Shown here in pieces: positions 16,962 to 25,237 of a stretch of 64,000 nt of DNA (position 1 is the first letter of the stretch; every line of letters begins with the position of its first letter). The notes beneath the pieces are model-generated. The model was given only the letters and a program-made list of their open reading frames with translations, searched no databases and was not told the origin of the DNA. This DNA comes from Burkholderia ubonensis. Lineage in GTDB: Bacteria > Pseudomonadota > Gammaproteobacteria > Burkholderiales > Burkholderiaceae. Made by a program: the position numbers and the translations under genes. The DNA is taken from assembly GCF_001718695.1 (NCBI RefSeq), contig NZ_CP013420.1:2294001-2358000 (forward strand), in the 5' to 3' direction.

Positions 16962-17680
16962 GCGTCACGCACATGAACCGCGATGCGAAGCGGGTGGCGA
17001 TCGTCCAGTCCAACTACATCCCGTGGAAGGGCTACTTCGACCTGATCGCCGCCAGCGACGAGTTCATCCTCTACGACGACGCGCAGTACACGCGCCGCGA
17101 CTGGCGCAACCGCAACCAGATCAAGACGCCGCAGGGCGTGCAATGGCTGAGCGTGCCGGTGAAGGTGAAGGGCAAGTATCACCAGTCGATCCGCGAAACG
17201 GAAATCGACGGCGCCGACTGGGCGCCGCTGCACTGGAAGCGCCTGCAGCAGAACTACGCGCGCGCGCCGCACTTCGAGCGCTACGCGGACGAGCTCGAAG
17301 CGCTTTACACCGGCCGCACGTACGGGATGCTGAGCGAGCTGAATCGCGCGATGCTGACGTGGGTTCTCCGGCAACTGGAGATCGACACGCGCGTGTCGTC
17401 GTCTTCGGACTACGAACTGCACGGCGACCGCACCGAGAAGCTGCTGAACCTGTGCGTGCAGGCGGGCGCGACCGAGTACCTGTCGGGCCCGGCCGCGCGC
17501 AGCTACCTGGACGAGAAGCTGTTCGCCGACGCCGGGGTCGCGGTGCGCTGGTTCGACTACCCGGCCTATCCCGAGTATCCGCAGCAGTGGGGCGACTTCG
17601 TCCACGGCGTGACGGTGCTCGACGTGCTGTTCAACTGCGGTCCCGACGCGCGCCGGTACGCGCTGACCTCGAAAGCGTGA
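16958..17680 (+). CDS. WbqC-like family protein
   Basis: This 240-residue protein has the WbqC family opening (VAIVQSNYIPWKGYFDLIAASDEFILYDDAQYTRRDWRNRNQIK). It also has the family's later blocks (WLSVPVKVKGKYHQSIRE, TEYLSGPAARSYLDEKLF, and the closing FVHGVTVLDVLFNCG). WbqC-like proteins recur in O-antigen and flagellin glycan clusters. Their biochemical role is not settled, though an acyl- or aminoacyl-transfer role on amino sugars has been suggested. Starting at 16958 (ATGA overlap with the FAD gene) gives MSVTHMNRDAKR; an internal ATG five codons later is an alternative. Confidence 0.85.
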   Translation: MSVTHMNRDAKRVAIVQSNYIPWKGYFDLIAASDEFILYDDAQYTRRDWRNRNQIKTPQGVQWLSVPVKVKGKYHQSIRETEIDGADWAPLHWKRLQQNYARAPHFERYADELEALYTGRTYGMLSELNRAMLTWVLRQLEIDTRVSSSSDYELHGDRTEKLLNLCVQAGATEYLSGPAARSYLDEKLFADAGVAVRWFDYPAYPEYPQQWGDFVHGVTVLDVLFNCGPDARRYALTSKA

Positions 17681-17690
17681 GGTGATTCAC

Positions 17691-18338
17691 ATGAGCGAAA
17701 CCCCGCATGCAAGCCTGCTGCAGGAAGTGGCCGCGTACTACAGCGCGCGGCTGGCGGAGCACGGCGCCACCGCGCGCGGCGTGGACTGGAACGGCGAAAC
17801 CGGCCAGTTCCTGCGCTTCGAGCAACTGACGAAGATCCTGCCCGCGTCCGGCGGCCACTCGGTGAACGACATCGGCTGCGGCTACGGCGCGCTGGTCGAT
17901 TTCCTGAAGGCGCGCGCGCTGCCGGACGGCTTCACGTATGCGGGCAACGACATCTCGTCCGACATGGTCGACGCCGCGCGGCAGCGCTACCGCGACGACG
18001 CGAACGTCGCGTTTCACGTCGGCGCGACGCCGCAGGCCGCGTCGGACTACGGGATCGCGTCCGGCATCTTCAACGTCAGGCGCGGTCACGGCGACGACGC
18101 GTGGCTCGACTACCTCCACGCAACGCTCGACACGCTGCACGCGACGAGCCGCCGGGGCTTCGCGTTCAACTGCCTGACGTCGTATTCCGATCCGCCGTTC
18201 ATGCGTCCGGACCTCCTGTATTACGCCGATCCGTGCGCGCTGTTCGATCGCTGCAAGCGCCGCTATTCGCGCCAGGTCGCGCTGCTGCACGACTACGGCC
18301 TGCACGAATTCACGATCCTCGTCCGCAAGGACGCCTGA
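17691..18338 (+). CDS. class I SAM-dependent methyltransferase
   Basis: This 215-residue protein has the glycine-rich SAM motif VNDIGCGYGALVDFL near residue 62. The acidic loop is YAGNDISSDMVDAAR. The late part, GFAFNCLTSYSDPPFMRPDLLYYADP, is typical of a group of small methyltransferases in polysaccharide and flagellar glycan clusters. The ATG at 17691 has GGTGA seven bases upstream; a GTG at 17682 is the alternative. It is fourth in the island operon, 10 bases after the WbqC-like gene. The acceptor is unknown. Confidence 0.8.
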   Translation: MSETPHASLLQEVAAYYSARLAEHGATARGVDWNGETGQFLRFEQLTKILPASGGHSVNDIGCGYGALVDFLKARALPDGFTYAGNDISSDMVDAARQRYRDDANVAFHVGATPQAASDYGIASGIFNVRRGHGDDAWLDYLHATLDTLHATSRRGFAFNCLTSYSDPPFMRPDLLYYADPCALFDRCKRRYSRQVALLHDYGLHEFTILVRKDA

Positions 18339-18386
18339 GCGCGCCGCGCGGCCGATCGTCCCAACCCCTTACCGCGGAGCCTGACC

Positions 18387-19544
18387 ATGTTCGGCCCACC
18401 CAATCTCGACAGCATTCCGTTCGGCCGCCCGTTCGTGGTCGGCAAGGAGCTCTACTACATCGCGAAAGCGGTCGAGCAGGGCGGCCTCGCCGGCGACCAG
18501 GCGTTCACGAAGCTCTGCCACCGCTGGCTGGAAGCGCGCATCGGCTGCCGGCGCGCGCTGCTCACGCACTCGTGCACGGCCGCGCTGGAAATGGCCGCGA
18601 TCCTCGCCGACGTGCAGCCCGGCGATGAAGTGATCATGCCGTCCTACACGTTCGTGTCGACCGCCAACGCGTTCGTGCTGCGCGGCGCGACGCCGGTGTT
18701 CGTCGACATCCGCCGCGACACGCTGAACCTCGACGAGACGCTCGTCGCCGCCGCGATCACCGAGCGCACCCGCGCGATCGTGCCGGTGCACTATGCGGGC
18801 GTCGCGTGCGACATGGACGTGATCGGGCAGCTCGCGGCGGACCACGGGCTGTGGGTGATCGAGGATGCCGCGCAGGCGCTCCAGTCGACGTGGAACGGCA
18901 AGCCGCTCGGCAGCCTCGGCCACCTCGCGTGCCTCAGCTTCCATGAGACCAAGAACGTGATTTCCGGCGAAGGCGGCGCGCTGCTGGTCAACGACCCGCG
19001 CCTCGTCGAGCGCGCGGAGATCATTCGCGAGAAAGGCACCAACCGCAGCCAGTTCTTCCGCGGGCAGGTCGACAAGTACACGTGGGTCGACGTCGGCTCG
19101 TCGTTCCTGCCGGGCGAGCTGATCGCGGCGTTCCTGTACGCGCAGTTCGAGCACGCGGACGTGATCACCGCGCAGCGGCGCGCGACCGTGCAGCGCTACC
19201 AGGACGCGCTGCAGCCGCTGCACGCCGACGGGCTGATCGAGCTGCCCGCGATTTCGCTCGCCGAGCGCGGCAACGGCCACATGTTCTATTTCCTCGCGCG
19301 CAACCTCGCCGAGCGCACCGCGCTGCTGCAGCAGATCCGCGCGCTGGGCGTGAACGCCGTGTTCCATTACGTGCCGCTGCACAGTTCGCCGGCCGGCCAG
19401 CGCTACGGGCGCCGCGGGTCCGAGCTGCCGGTGACGGACCTCGTCGCCGACCGGCTCGTGCGGCTGCCGCTGTACCACGACATGACCGAAGCCGAACAGG
19501 ACCGCATCCTCGACGTGGTCTTCGATTTCTACCGCACCCGATAA
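18387..19544 (+). CDS. DegT/DnrJ-family sugar aminotransferase (WecE/RffA-like)
   Basis: This PLP enzyme of the DegT/DnrJ/EryC1/StrS family has 385 residues. It likely converts a nucleotide 4-keto-6-deoxyhexose into a 4-amino-4,6-dideoxy sugar. The closest pattern is WecE/RffA (dTDP-4-amino-4,6-dideoxygalactose forming). Visible are LLTHSCTAALEMAAIL, MPSYTFVSTANAFVLRGATPVFVDI, VIEDAAQA, and the PLP lysine, Lys189, in SFHETKNVISGEGG. In related Burkholderia, flagellin carries an acylated 4-amino-4,6-dideoxyglucose. This gene is the natural candidate for its amino step, but product stereochemistry cannot be read here. No rmlA/rmlB is in the window, so the dTDP-sugar must come from elsewhere. 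Confidence 0.88.
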   Translation: MFGPPNLDSIPFGRPFVVGKELYYIAKAVEQGGLAGDQAFTKLCHRWLEARIGCRRALLTHSCTAALEMAAILADVQPGDEVIMPSYTFVSTANAFVLRGATPVFVDIRRDTLNLDETLVAAAITERTRAIVPVHYAGVACDMDVIGQLAADHGLWVIEDAAQALQSTWNGKPLGSLGHLACLSFHETKNVISGEGGALLVNDPRLVERAEIIREKGTNRSQFFRGQVDKYTWVDVGSSFLPGELIAAFLYAQFEHADVITAQRRATVQRYQDALQPLHADGLIELPAISLAERGNGHMFYFLARNLAERTALLQQIRALGVNAVFHYVPLHSSPAGQRYGRRGSELPVTDLVADRLVRLPLYHDMTEAEQDRILDVVFDFYRTR

Positions 19545-19546
19545 CG

Positions 19547-22500
19547 ATGACGATTCCGACTTCCGGCCCGACGCACCGCGGGTCGCGCATCTTTGCGCGG
19601 CTCGACCACCCGTACTACGTCTGCGCGCCGAAATTCCGGCAGACGTCCGGCGGCATCCGCGCGATGCACTACCTGTGCCACGTGCTGAACCTGCTCGGCC
19701 ACGAAGCGTACGTCAACACGGATGGCGTGCACCCGGACCTGCGTACGCCGCGGCTGACCAACGACATCGCGCAGGCGCACGCCGACGCGCATCGCAGCCC
19801 GATCGCCGTCTATCCGGAAATCGTCTCCGGCAATCCGTTCGGCACGCGCTGCGTTGCGCGCTATCTGCTTGCCGAACCCGGCCGCATCGAGGGCAACGCG
19901 ATCGACCTGCAGCCGAGCGACCTCGTGTTCACGTTCGGGCCGACGCTGGTGCCCGCGGGATGGCAGGCGGACCTGCTGCGCATGCCGCTGGTCGACACGC
20001 GCATCTTCAACAGCGACGGCGTCGACGACGCGCGCCGCAGCGGCACGGCCGTCTTCATCAACCGGCACCTGGTGCGCGGCGGCAGCCTGCATCCGGTCAC
20101 CGCCGATTCGATCGAGATCTCGAACCGCGTGCCGGAACGCTCGGCGCACGAGCTCGCGGCGCTGTTTCGCCAGGTCGAATGCGTGTACATGTACGAGTGG
20201 TCGACCGCCGCGTTCGAGGCGCTGCTGTGCGGCTGTCCGGTCGTCTGCATCCTGAACGACGCGTCGATGCCGAAGGCCGAGCGCTGGGTGATGGACGGCA
20301 AGGGCATCGCGTGGGGGCTCGACGAAGAGGAGATCGCCCGCGCGAAGGCCACCGTTCACGACGCGCGCGACGCGTACCTGCAGGAAGAGGAAACGTTCTG
20401 GCGGCAGTTGCAGAACTTCGTCGAACGGACCCAGGCCCACGCGGACACGCTGGATGCGCAGGCCGTCGCAGCGGGCGCGGCCGCCCAAGGGCAGTCGGCA
20501 TCCACGCCGCGCTCGTGCATCGCGGTCGTGACCGCCGAGCCGGCTGCGCACGCGCGCGCCAGCGTGCGCTTCGTGCAGCCGTTCGCGAGGTTGGAGCGCG
20601 AATGGGAGCTGAGCTTTCCGGTCACGCACGCCGGCCTCGATGCGGACGCGCTGCAGCGCGCCGACCTGATCGTGCTGCAGGGCGACACGCCGGGCCTGCT
20701 GTCTCCGGCTGCGCTGGAACAGCTGTTCGCGCTCGGCAAGCCGGTCGTCCACGAGATCGACGCACCGCTCGACGCGCTGCTCGCCGGCGCGCCCGCGGCC
20801 GCCGACAACGCGCGCCGCAACACGAACATCCGCTACGCCGCGCAGCGCGCGCATGCGCTCGTCGTGCCGTCGGCGGATCTGGCCCGGCAGTACCGGCAGG
20901 TCAACGCGTCGGTCCATGTGCTGCCGACCGACATCGATGTCGAGCGGCTGTACCGCGCGGCGCCCGGCGTTCGCGACCACGTGAACCTCGCGGTGTCCGG
21001 CGCCGGGCTCGACGGCCCTCGTCTCGAACAGGCCCGGCTGGCGCTGGCCGAGCTGCGCCGCCGGTATCCGGGCAAGCTCCGCGTGTCGTTCGTCGGGCCG
21101 GCGCTGCCGGCCGGCTGGGACGGCGATCCGGACGTCACGCTGATCGCAGAGCCTGCCGCTTACGACAGCTACGCCGACGCGCTGAAGCGCGCGGGGCTCG
21201 ACCTCGCGCTGGTCGCGTCGCCGCTCGCGCTGCGCGACGACGATCCGCCGCGCGAATGGCTCGAATACTCGGCGGCCGGCGCGGCCACCGTGCTCGTCGC
21301 CGCGCCCGCCACGGCGCTCATCGCCGCGCCCGCTGAAGGCAGCGCGATCGTCCACGGCCGCACCGGCTGGCTCGTCGCCGACACCGCCGACGCGTGGGTC
21401 GACGCGATCGCGCACCTGATCGAGCATCCGCAGGCGCGCGCGCAGCTCGCCGCCGCCGCGCAGGATGCGATCCGCGCGCGGCACGACGTCGGCCGCAACG
21501 CCGCGCGCCACGGCGCGCTGTATGCGCGGCTGCTGGAGCAGAACCGGACGCCGGCGCCCGTCGCCGCGAGCGCGGACGCCGCGCCGCGCCGCAAGCGGCT
21601 CGTCGTGTACTCGGTCGAGCCGCCCGAAGGCGCGTCGGCGCGGATTCGCCTCGTGCAGCCGTTCGACCGGCTGCGCGACGAGTGGGAGCTCGTCTGGGGC
21701 ATACGCGACGGCCGGATCGACAGCAGCGTGCTGGCCGACGCCGACGCCATCCTGCTGCAGCGGATGACGCCCGGCATACTGACCGGCAACGACCTGTACA
21801 CGATCTTCAAGCATGAGAAGCCGGTGATCTACGACACCGACGACCTGCTGACCGACCTGCCGGCCGCACATCCGCTCGCCGCGCAAGGCGCGATGGCCCG
21901 CGCGGGGATCGAGTTCATGCTGCGCAACGCCAGTGCCGTGATCGTGTCGACGCCGTTCGCCGCGAGCCGCTACCGGATGGAGACCCCCCGCATCCACGTG
22001 CTGCCCGACAGCGTGGACTTCGTCCGCTTCTACCGCCCCGTGGCGACGCGCGGCGACGACTGCGTGACGATCGGCATCGCCGGCGCGGCGCTGCGCGCCG
22101 ACAACTTCGCGCTCGTCGATGCGGCGCTGCAGGCGATCTGCGCGCGCCATCCCGGCAAGGTCAAGGTGTGCTTCGCCGGCCCCGGCGCTCCCGCCGGCTG
22201 GGCCGCGCACCCGGCGGCCACGTTCGAGCCCGCGCTGCACGACTACGACGCGTACGCGCAACGCCTGAAGGAACAGCGCTGGGACATCGCGCTGCTGCCG
22301 CTCGCCGACGATGACTACCACGCCGGCAAGAGCACGATCCGCTGGCAGGAATACGCGGCGGCGGGCATCGCCGCGATCGTCAGCGACCGGCCCGCCTATC
22401 GCTTCGCGCTGAACGACGGCTGCGACGGCCTGCTGGCCGCGGATGCGCGCGAGGCCTGGATCGACGCGCTCGACCGGCTGATCGCGAACCCGGCGCTGCG

Positions 22501-22939
22501 CCGCGGGCTCGCGCGCACCGCGCAGGCGAAGGTCCGCAAGCATCACGCGCTGCAGCAGGCGCTGCCGCGCCATGGGCAGGTGTATCGGCAGTGCGTCGAC
22601 AATGGCGCCGTCGCCAGCCAGCCCGCCCGGCAGGATGCGCCGATTCCGGGCGCGCTGATCCTCGACGCCGAAGGCGACCTCGACAAGGTCCGGCTGAGCC
22701 TGCAGGCCGTCGCGACGCGGCCGGAACAGGATCTGCTGGCGGTCGTGCTGACCACGTCGCAGGCGCCGCTGCCCGAGTGGACCGACAAGGTGCGCTACCT
22801 GCACGCGGCCGCGCACGACTACCCGGCCACCGTCGAGCAGCTCTGCGCGCTGCCGGCGTTCGACTGGACGCTGATCGTCGAGGCGGGCGACGGGCGTGCC
22901 GCGCAGGCACGAACGCCCGCCGATGCCGCGATCGCGTAG
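19547..22939 (+). CDS. large multi-module glycosyltransferase
   Basis: This 1130-residue protein starts two bases after the aminotransferase stop and ends the operon. Residues 1-290 form one glycosyltransferase-like unit (FRQTSGGIRAMHYLCHVLNLLG; CVYMYEWSTAAFEALLCGCPVV). Two related GT4/GT-B-like modules follow. One spans about 323-660 (CIAVVTAEPAAHARASVRFVQPF). The other spans about 683-1025 (LVVYSVEPPEGASARIRLVQPF, then WQEYAAAGIAAIVSDRPAYRFAL). They share the same opening and are an internal duplication; the second has better-kept motifs. Residues 1035-1130 (ILDAEGDLDKVRLSLQAVATRP onward) look like the beginning of a GT2-type domain that stops early. No membrane segment is seen. Function is inferred as glycan assembly for flagellin. 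Confidence 0.75.
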   Translation: MTIPTSGPTHRGSRIFARLDHPYYVCAPKFRQTSGGIRAMHYLCHVLNLLGHEAYVNTDGVHPDLRTPRLTNDIAQAHADAHRSPIAVYPEIVSGNPFGTRCVARYLLAEPGRIEGNAIDLQPSDLVFTFGPTLVPAGWQADLLRMPLVDTRIFNSDGVDDARRSGTAVFINRHLVRGGSLHPVTADSIEISNRVPERSAHELAALFRQVECVYMYEWSTAAFEALLCGCPVVCILNDASMPKAERWVMDGKGIAWGLDEEEIARAKATVHDARDAYLQEEETFWRQLQNFVERTQAHADTLDAQAVAAGAAAQGQSASTPRSCIAVVTAEPAAHARASVRFVQPFARLEREWELSFPVTHAGLDADALQRADLIVLQGDTPGLLSPAALEQLFALGKPVVHEIDAPLDALLAGAPAAADNARRNTNIRYAAQRAHALVVPSADLARQYRQVNASVHVLPTDIDVERLYRAAPGVRDHVNLAVSGAGLDGPRLEQARLALAELRRRYPGKLRVSFVGPALPAGWDGDPDVTLIAEPAAYDSYADALKRAGLDLALVASPLALRDDDPPREWLEYSAAGAATVLVAAPATALIAAPAEGSAIVHGRTGWLVADTADAWVDAIAHLIEHPQARAQLAAAAQDAIRARHDVGRNAARHGALYARLLEQNRTPAPVAASADAAPRRKRLVVYSVEPPEGASARIRLVQPFDRLRDEWELVWGIRDGRIDSSVLADADAILLQRMTPGILTGNDLYTIFKHEKPVIYDTDDLLTDLPAAHPLAAQGAMARAGIEFMLRNASAVIVSTPFAASRYRMETPRIHVLPDSVDFVRFYRPVATRGDDCVTIGIAGAALRADNFALVDAALQAICARHPGKVKVCFAGPGAPAGWAAHPAATFEPALHDYDAYAQRLKEQRWDIALLPLADDDYHAGKSTIRWQEYAAAGIAAIVSDRPAYRFALNDGCDGLLAADAREAWIDALDRLIANPALRRGLARTAQAKVRKHHALQQALPRHGQVYRQCVDNGAVASQPARQDAPIPGALILDAEGDLDKVRLSLQAVATRPEQDLLAVVLTTSQAPLPEWTDKVRYLHAAAHDYPATVEQLCALPAFDWTLIVEAGDGRAAQARTPADAAIA

Positions 22940-23009
22940 TTCGGCGCGCGCCGAGCCGCTTGCCTAACGCTGGCGGCCCGGCGCGCTATCCCGGCAGCGC
23001 GCCCTATAT

Positions 23010-23820
23010 TCAGCTGCTCGAACAGCCGCCGCAACTGCTCGAGCTGCATGAACTCGACGAACTGCACGCGCTCGACGCTCCGCAGGAACTCGAACTGCTG
23101 TCCCCGGCATCCGAGTCGGACGAACCGCTCGATCCGCCGGTTTTCGCGGCGACGACGGGCGGCGGCGCCATCAGCGCGTCCAGATGCTCGGCCCACACGG
23201 TGCCGGCGAGCGCACCGGCGCCGAACAAGGCGGCCGTCCACAGCAGCCCGTCCGGGGTCGCGCGGTCGCCCTGGCGTTCGTTCCGGTGCGCGTCGAGCGC
23301 CGCCGCGCCCGATGCCGGGCAGGCGGCCGACCACGAAGTGGTACGCCGCCATGAACGCCGCCATGAAGATCATCAGCAGCAGCACCGGCCGGCCGCGGCT
23401 CAGGCCGATCGCGAGTTTCACCGCCCCCGCGCCGAGCACGAGCAGCAGGATCGCGCGCGCGGCGCGCTCGCCCGACGGGCCGACGCGCGGTTCGGCGCGC
23501 TGCGCCGGGGCGTCGGCGGGCACGACCGGCTCAGCCACGCGGCACGGCCAGATCGCCGCGGGCGGCTCGCAGCCGAACAGCCGCCGGTAGCTGTCGAGCG
23601 TCTGCCGGTATTGCTGTTCGTACTTCGCGGCCTCGTCGGGCGCGCCCGCGCCCGGCACGTGATGCAGCGGCGCGCGCAGCACGTCGGCGCAGAACACGCT
23701 CCAGTATTCGCGCGTGTATTGCAGGTGCAGGTGCCATGCGGCGTCGACCGCGTGCGACGGCGTGACCGGATGGCCGGCCGCCTGCGCGAGGATCCAGATA
23801 CAACAAATCAAACGAAACAC
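23010..23820 (-). pseudogene. truncated, frameshifted TIGR04222/glycine-rich-domain membrane protein
   Basis: The readable N-part (AAGHPVTPSHAVDAAWHLHLQYTREYW, then LHHVPG and RRLFGCEPPAAIWP) has the HP-VD-AWHLHL and HH-PG signature of this family. It is followed by hydrophobic segments (AILLLVLGAGAVKLAIGL; VLLLMIFMAAFMAAYHFVV). Around 23300-23315 the frame changes. The continuation (ALDAHRNERQGDRATPDG, then LLWTAALFGAGALAGTVWAEHL) ends with the expected Ser/Cys-rich tail SSCGGCSSS at 23010. The 811-base span has one base too many. The 60 or so residues normally preceding HPVTPS are missing and AT-rich DNA stands there instead. The function of the family is unknown. Confidence 0.7.
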
Positions 23821-24072
23821 GAAATTATTTCAAAAATACATAAGCATTAAATTGCACCAGAACCAATTAATTCGGCGCGACCATACGAAATAAAACGCCG
23901 AGCGAAAAAATCACTCGGACTGCAAACCAAAATAACCCCGTCAAATCTGACAGATAGGAATTTTGCAACCACCGCCTAATATTCTTCTGCCGACCCGATT
24001 CAATTTCGGCCACACTACCCCCAAAAAAACTACGGGGATAGCCGTTAACAAAATGATTAGAAGAGGGCAAAA
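23800..24072. other. AT-rich junction segment
   Basis: Base composition drops sharply compared with both sides (runs such as CAACAAATCAAACG and AAATAAAACG). It begins where the TIGR04222-type gene loses its 5' end and ends at the start of the lectin-like gene. This suggests an insertion or deletion boundary. No transposase or integrase is present. Confidence 0.65.
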
Positions 24073-24498
24073 ATGGGTGTTTATATCATTGAATATGGTC
24101 AAGATACCAACTTCGTGCTCGCCGTCCAGGACCAAATGCTGGGCTCGTCGGTCGTAATCAAGAACAAGAAAGGGCTCGCGCCGCGATATGCCTTTTGGGA
24201 TGTCGACTTCGACAGCGGCGTCATTTCGCTCAATTCGAGTGGCGGCGGGATTGCGATCGGTGCAACGCCGATCGCCGCCGAATCCTATGCGAAGCTCGCC
24301 CTTCGTCAGGATGCGATACATTTCGATTTCTTCCTGCATCCCGGCTACCTCATGGTCGATGTCAATCCGCCCCTGTGCCTCGACGTCAAGGACCGCAGAA
24401 TTGCCGACGGGACGCCGACGTGGCTCTACCCGTACAACGGCTCGCCGGCTCAACAGTGGAATCTCATCCCGCTGCGCAACCTCAACGCGTTCGAATAA
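24073..24498 (+). CDS. small ricin-type (beta-trefoil) lectin-domain protein
   Basis: This 141-residue protein has no signal peptide or membrane segment. The C-terminal third has the R-type lectin signature: CLDVKDRRIADGTPTWLYPY, then NGSPAQQWNLIPL, giving the Q-x-W motif. The N-terminal half (MGVYIIEYGQDTNFVLAVQD; GLAPRYAFWDVDF) could form the other trefoil lobes. Such domains bind sugars, often galactose-type. Codon use is less GC-biased than the neighbours, the upstream DNA is AT-rich, and the gene stands alone with its own terminator. These are signs of recent acquisition. Its partner is unknown; cytoplasmic glycan binding or unconventional secretion are possibilities only. Confidence 0.7.
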   Translation: MGVYIIEYGQDTNFVLAVQDQMLGSSVVIKNKKGLAPRYAFWDVDFDSGVISLNSSGGGIAIGATPIAAESYAKLALRQDAIHFDFFLHPGYLMVDVNPPLCLDVKDRRIADGTPTWLYPYNGSPAQQWNLIPLRNLNAFE

Positions 24499-24911
24499 GA
24501 CGCCGATCGAGGTCGACAGGCTCGTAGCGAGCCTTCCAGACCTTCGTCGCTCGAGCGCCGCTCGAGTCTGATCACGCCGTTGATACTGAAGCCCGCGGAC
24601 CAGGAGTTCGCGGGCTTTTTCGTCGTGATCTGTCCCGCCACAAGCGAATACACGTGCTCTGCGCCGCGCGCGGGGCATCGTCGTTGCATGGATGATTGGC
24701 TGACCTGAACCGGCACGTTGAGAGCCTGCTTCGCGAAGACACGTGTTCGAAGCCGATCACGATGCCCGCCGTGTGGGCGTGGAGTCTGGCGGTCTCCCGA
24801 CGACTGGATGTCGCGCTGCAAACGGCCGAGCTGGTGCCGATGCTAGCTGCAACTTAGCTGCAACGGGTCTGCACGACGAAGGGAGGAAACCGCTGAGAGT
24901 CTTGCTAGACT
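24499..24911. other. gene-free stretch between lectin gene and tRNA-Arg
   Basis: Apart from the terminator at 24590-24620 and a small inverted repeat around CTCGAGCGCCGCTCGAG (24551-24567), no feature is seen. An open frame running into the tRNA complement is not credible. No second copy of the tRNA 3' end that would mark an attachment site was found. Confidence 0.5.
24590..24620 (+). terminator. rho-independent terminator after the lectin-like gene
   Basis: AGCCCGCG (24590-24597) pairs with CGCGGGCT (24609-24616), followed by TTTT. Confidence 0.85.
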
Positions 24912-24987
24912 TGGCGCGCCCGGCTGGGATCGAACCAGCAACCCCTGCCTTCGGAGGGCAGTACTCTATCCATTGAGCTACGGGCGC
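24912..24987 (-). tRNA. tRNA-Arg (anticodon CCG)
   Basis: The minus strand reads as a complete 76-base cloverleaf with a 7-bp acceptor stem (GCGCCCG with CGGGCGC). It has the D-arm GCTC...GAGT, the anticodon stem CTGCC/GGCAG with loop CTCCGAA (anticodon CCG), the T-arm GCTGG TTCGATC CCAGC, and an encoded CCA end at 24912-24914. It reads CGG arginine codons. Its 3' end faces the decayed lectin patch, the usual side for tRNA-targeted insertions. Confidence 0.97.
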
Positions 24988-25237
24988 CTGTGTGACCGTG
25001 GAGCGACCCCAGACACCTGGCCGGCCACGAATGGCAAGACGGCAAGGATACCCGGTTTCCCATGACGCGTCCACCATGCCGGCAAATCGCCCGCCGGGCG
25101 GCGATCGTGCGGGTAAACACGCGCCGCCGCGCCGCTCGCCGTGATGTAAACGTTCCGTCTATAATCGTCCTGCTTCTTTTCACAGCCATTTTGCCGTTGC
25201 ACCGCTCACAATTCCTATTCACGGAGACGAGGCAAGC

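Noticed and set aside
19529..22816. 1095-codon open frame antisense to the large glycosyltransferase
   Set aside because: High GC3 on the sense strand suppresses stops on the antisense. Its composition is Arg/Ala/Val-rich with no motif.
24743..24976. Short open frame ending in ARPAGIEPATPAFGG
   Set aside because: It is the complement of tRNA-Arg, a common false call.
24912..24987. tRNA-Arg as attachment site of an integrated element
   Set aside because: Position and the foreign patch fit, but no integrase and no repeat of the tRNA 3' end was found, so only suggested.
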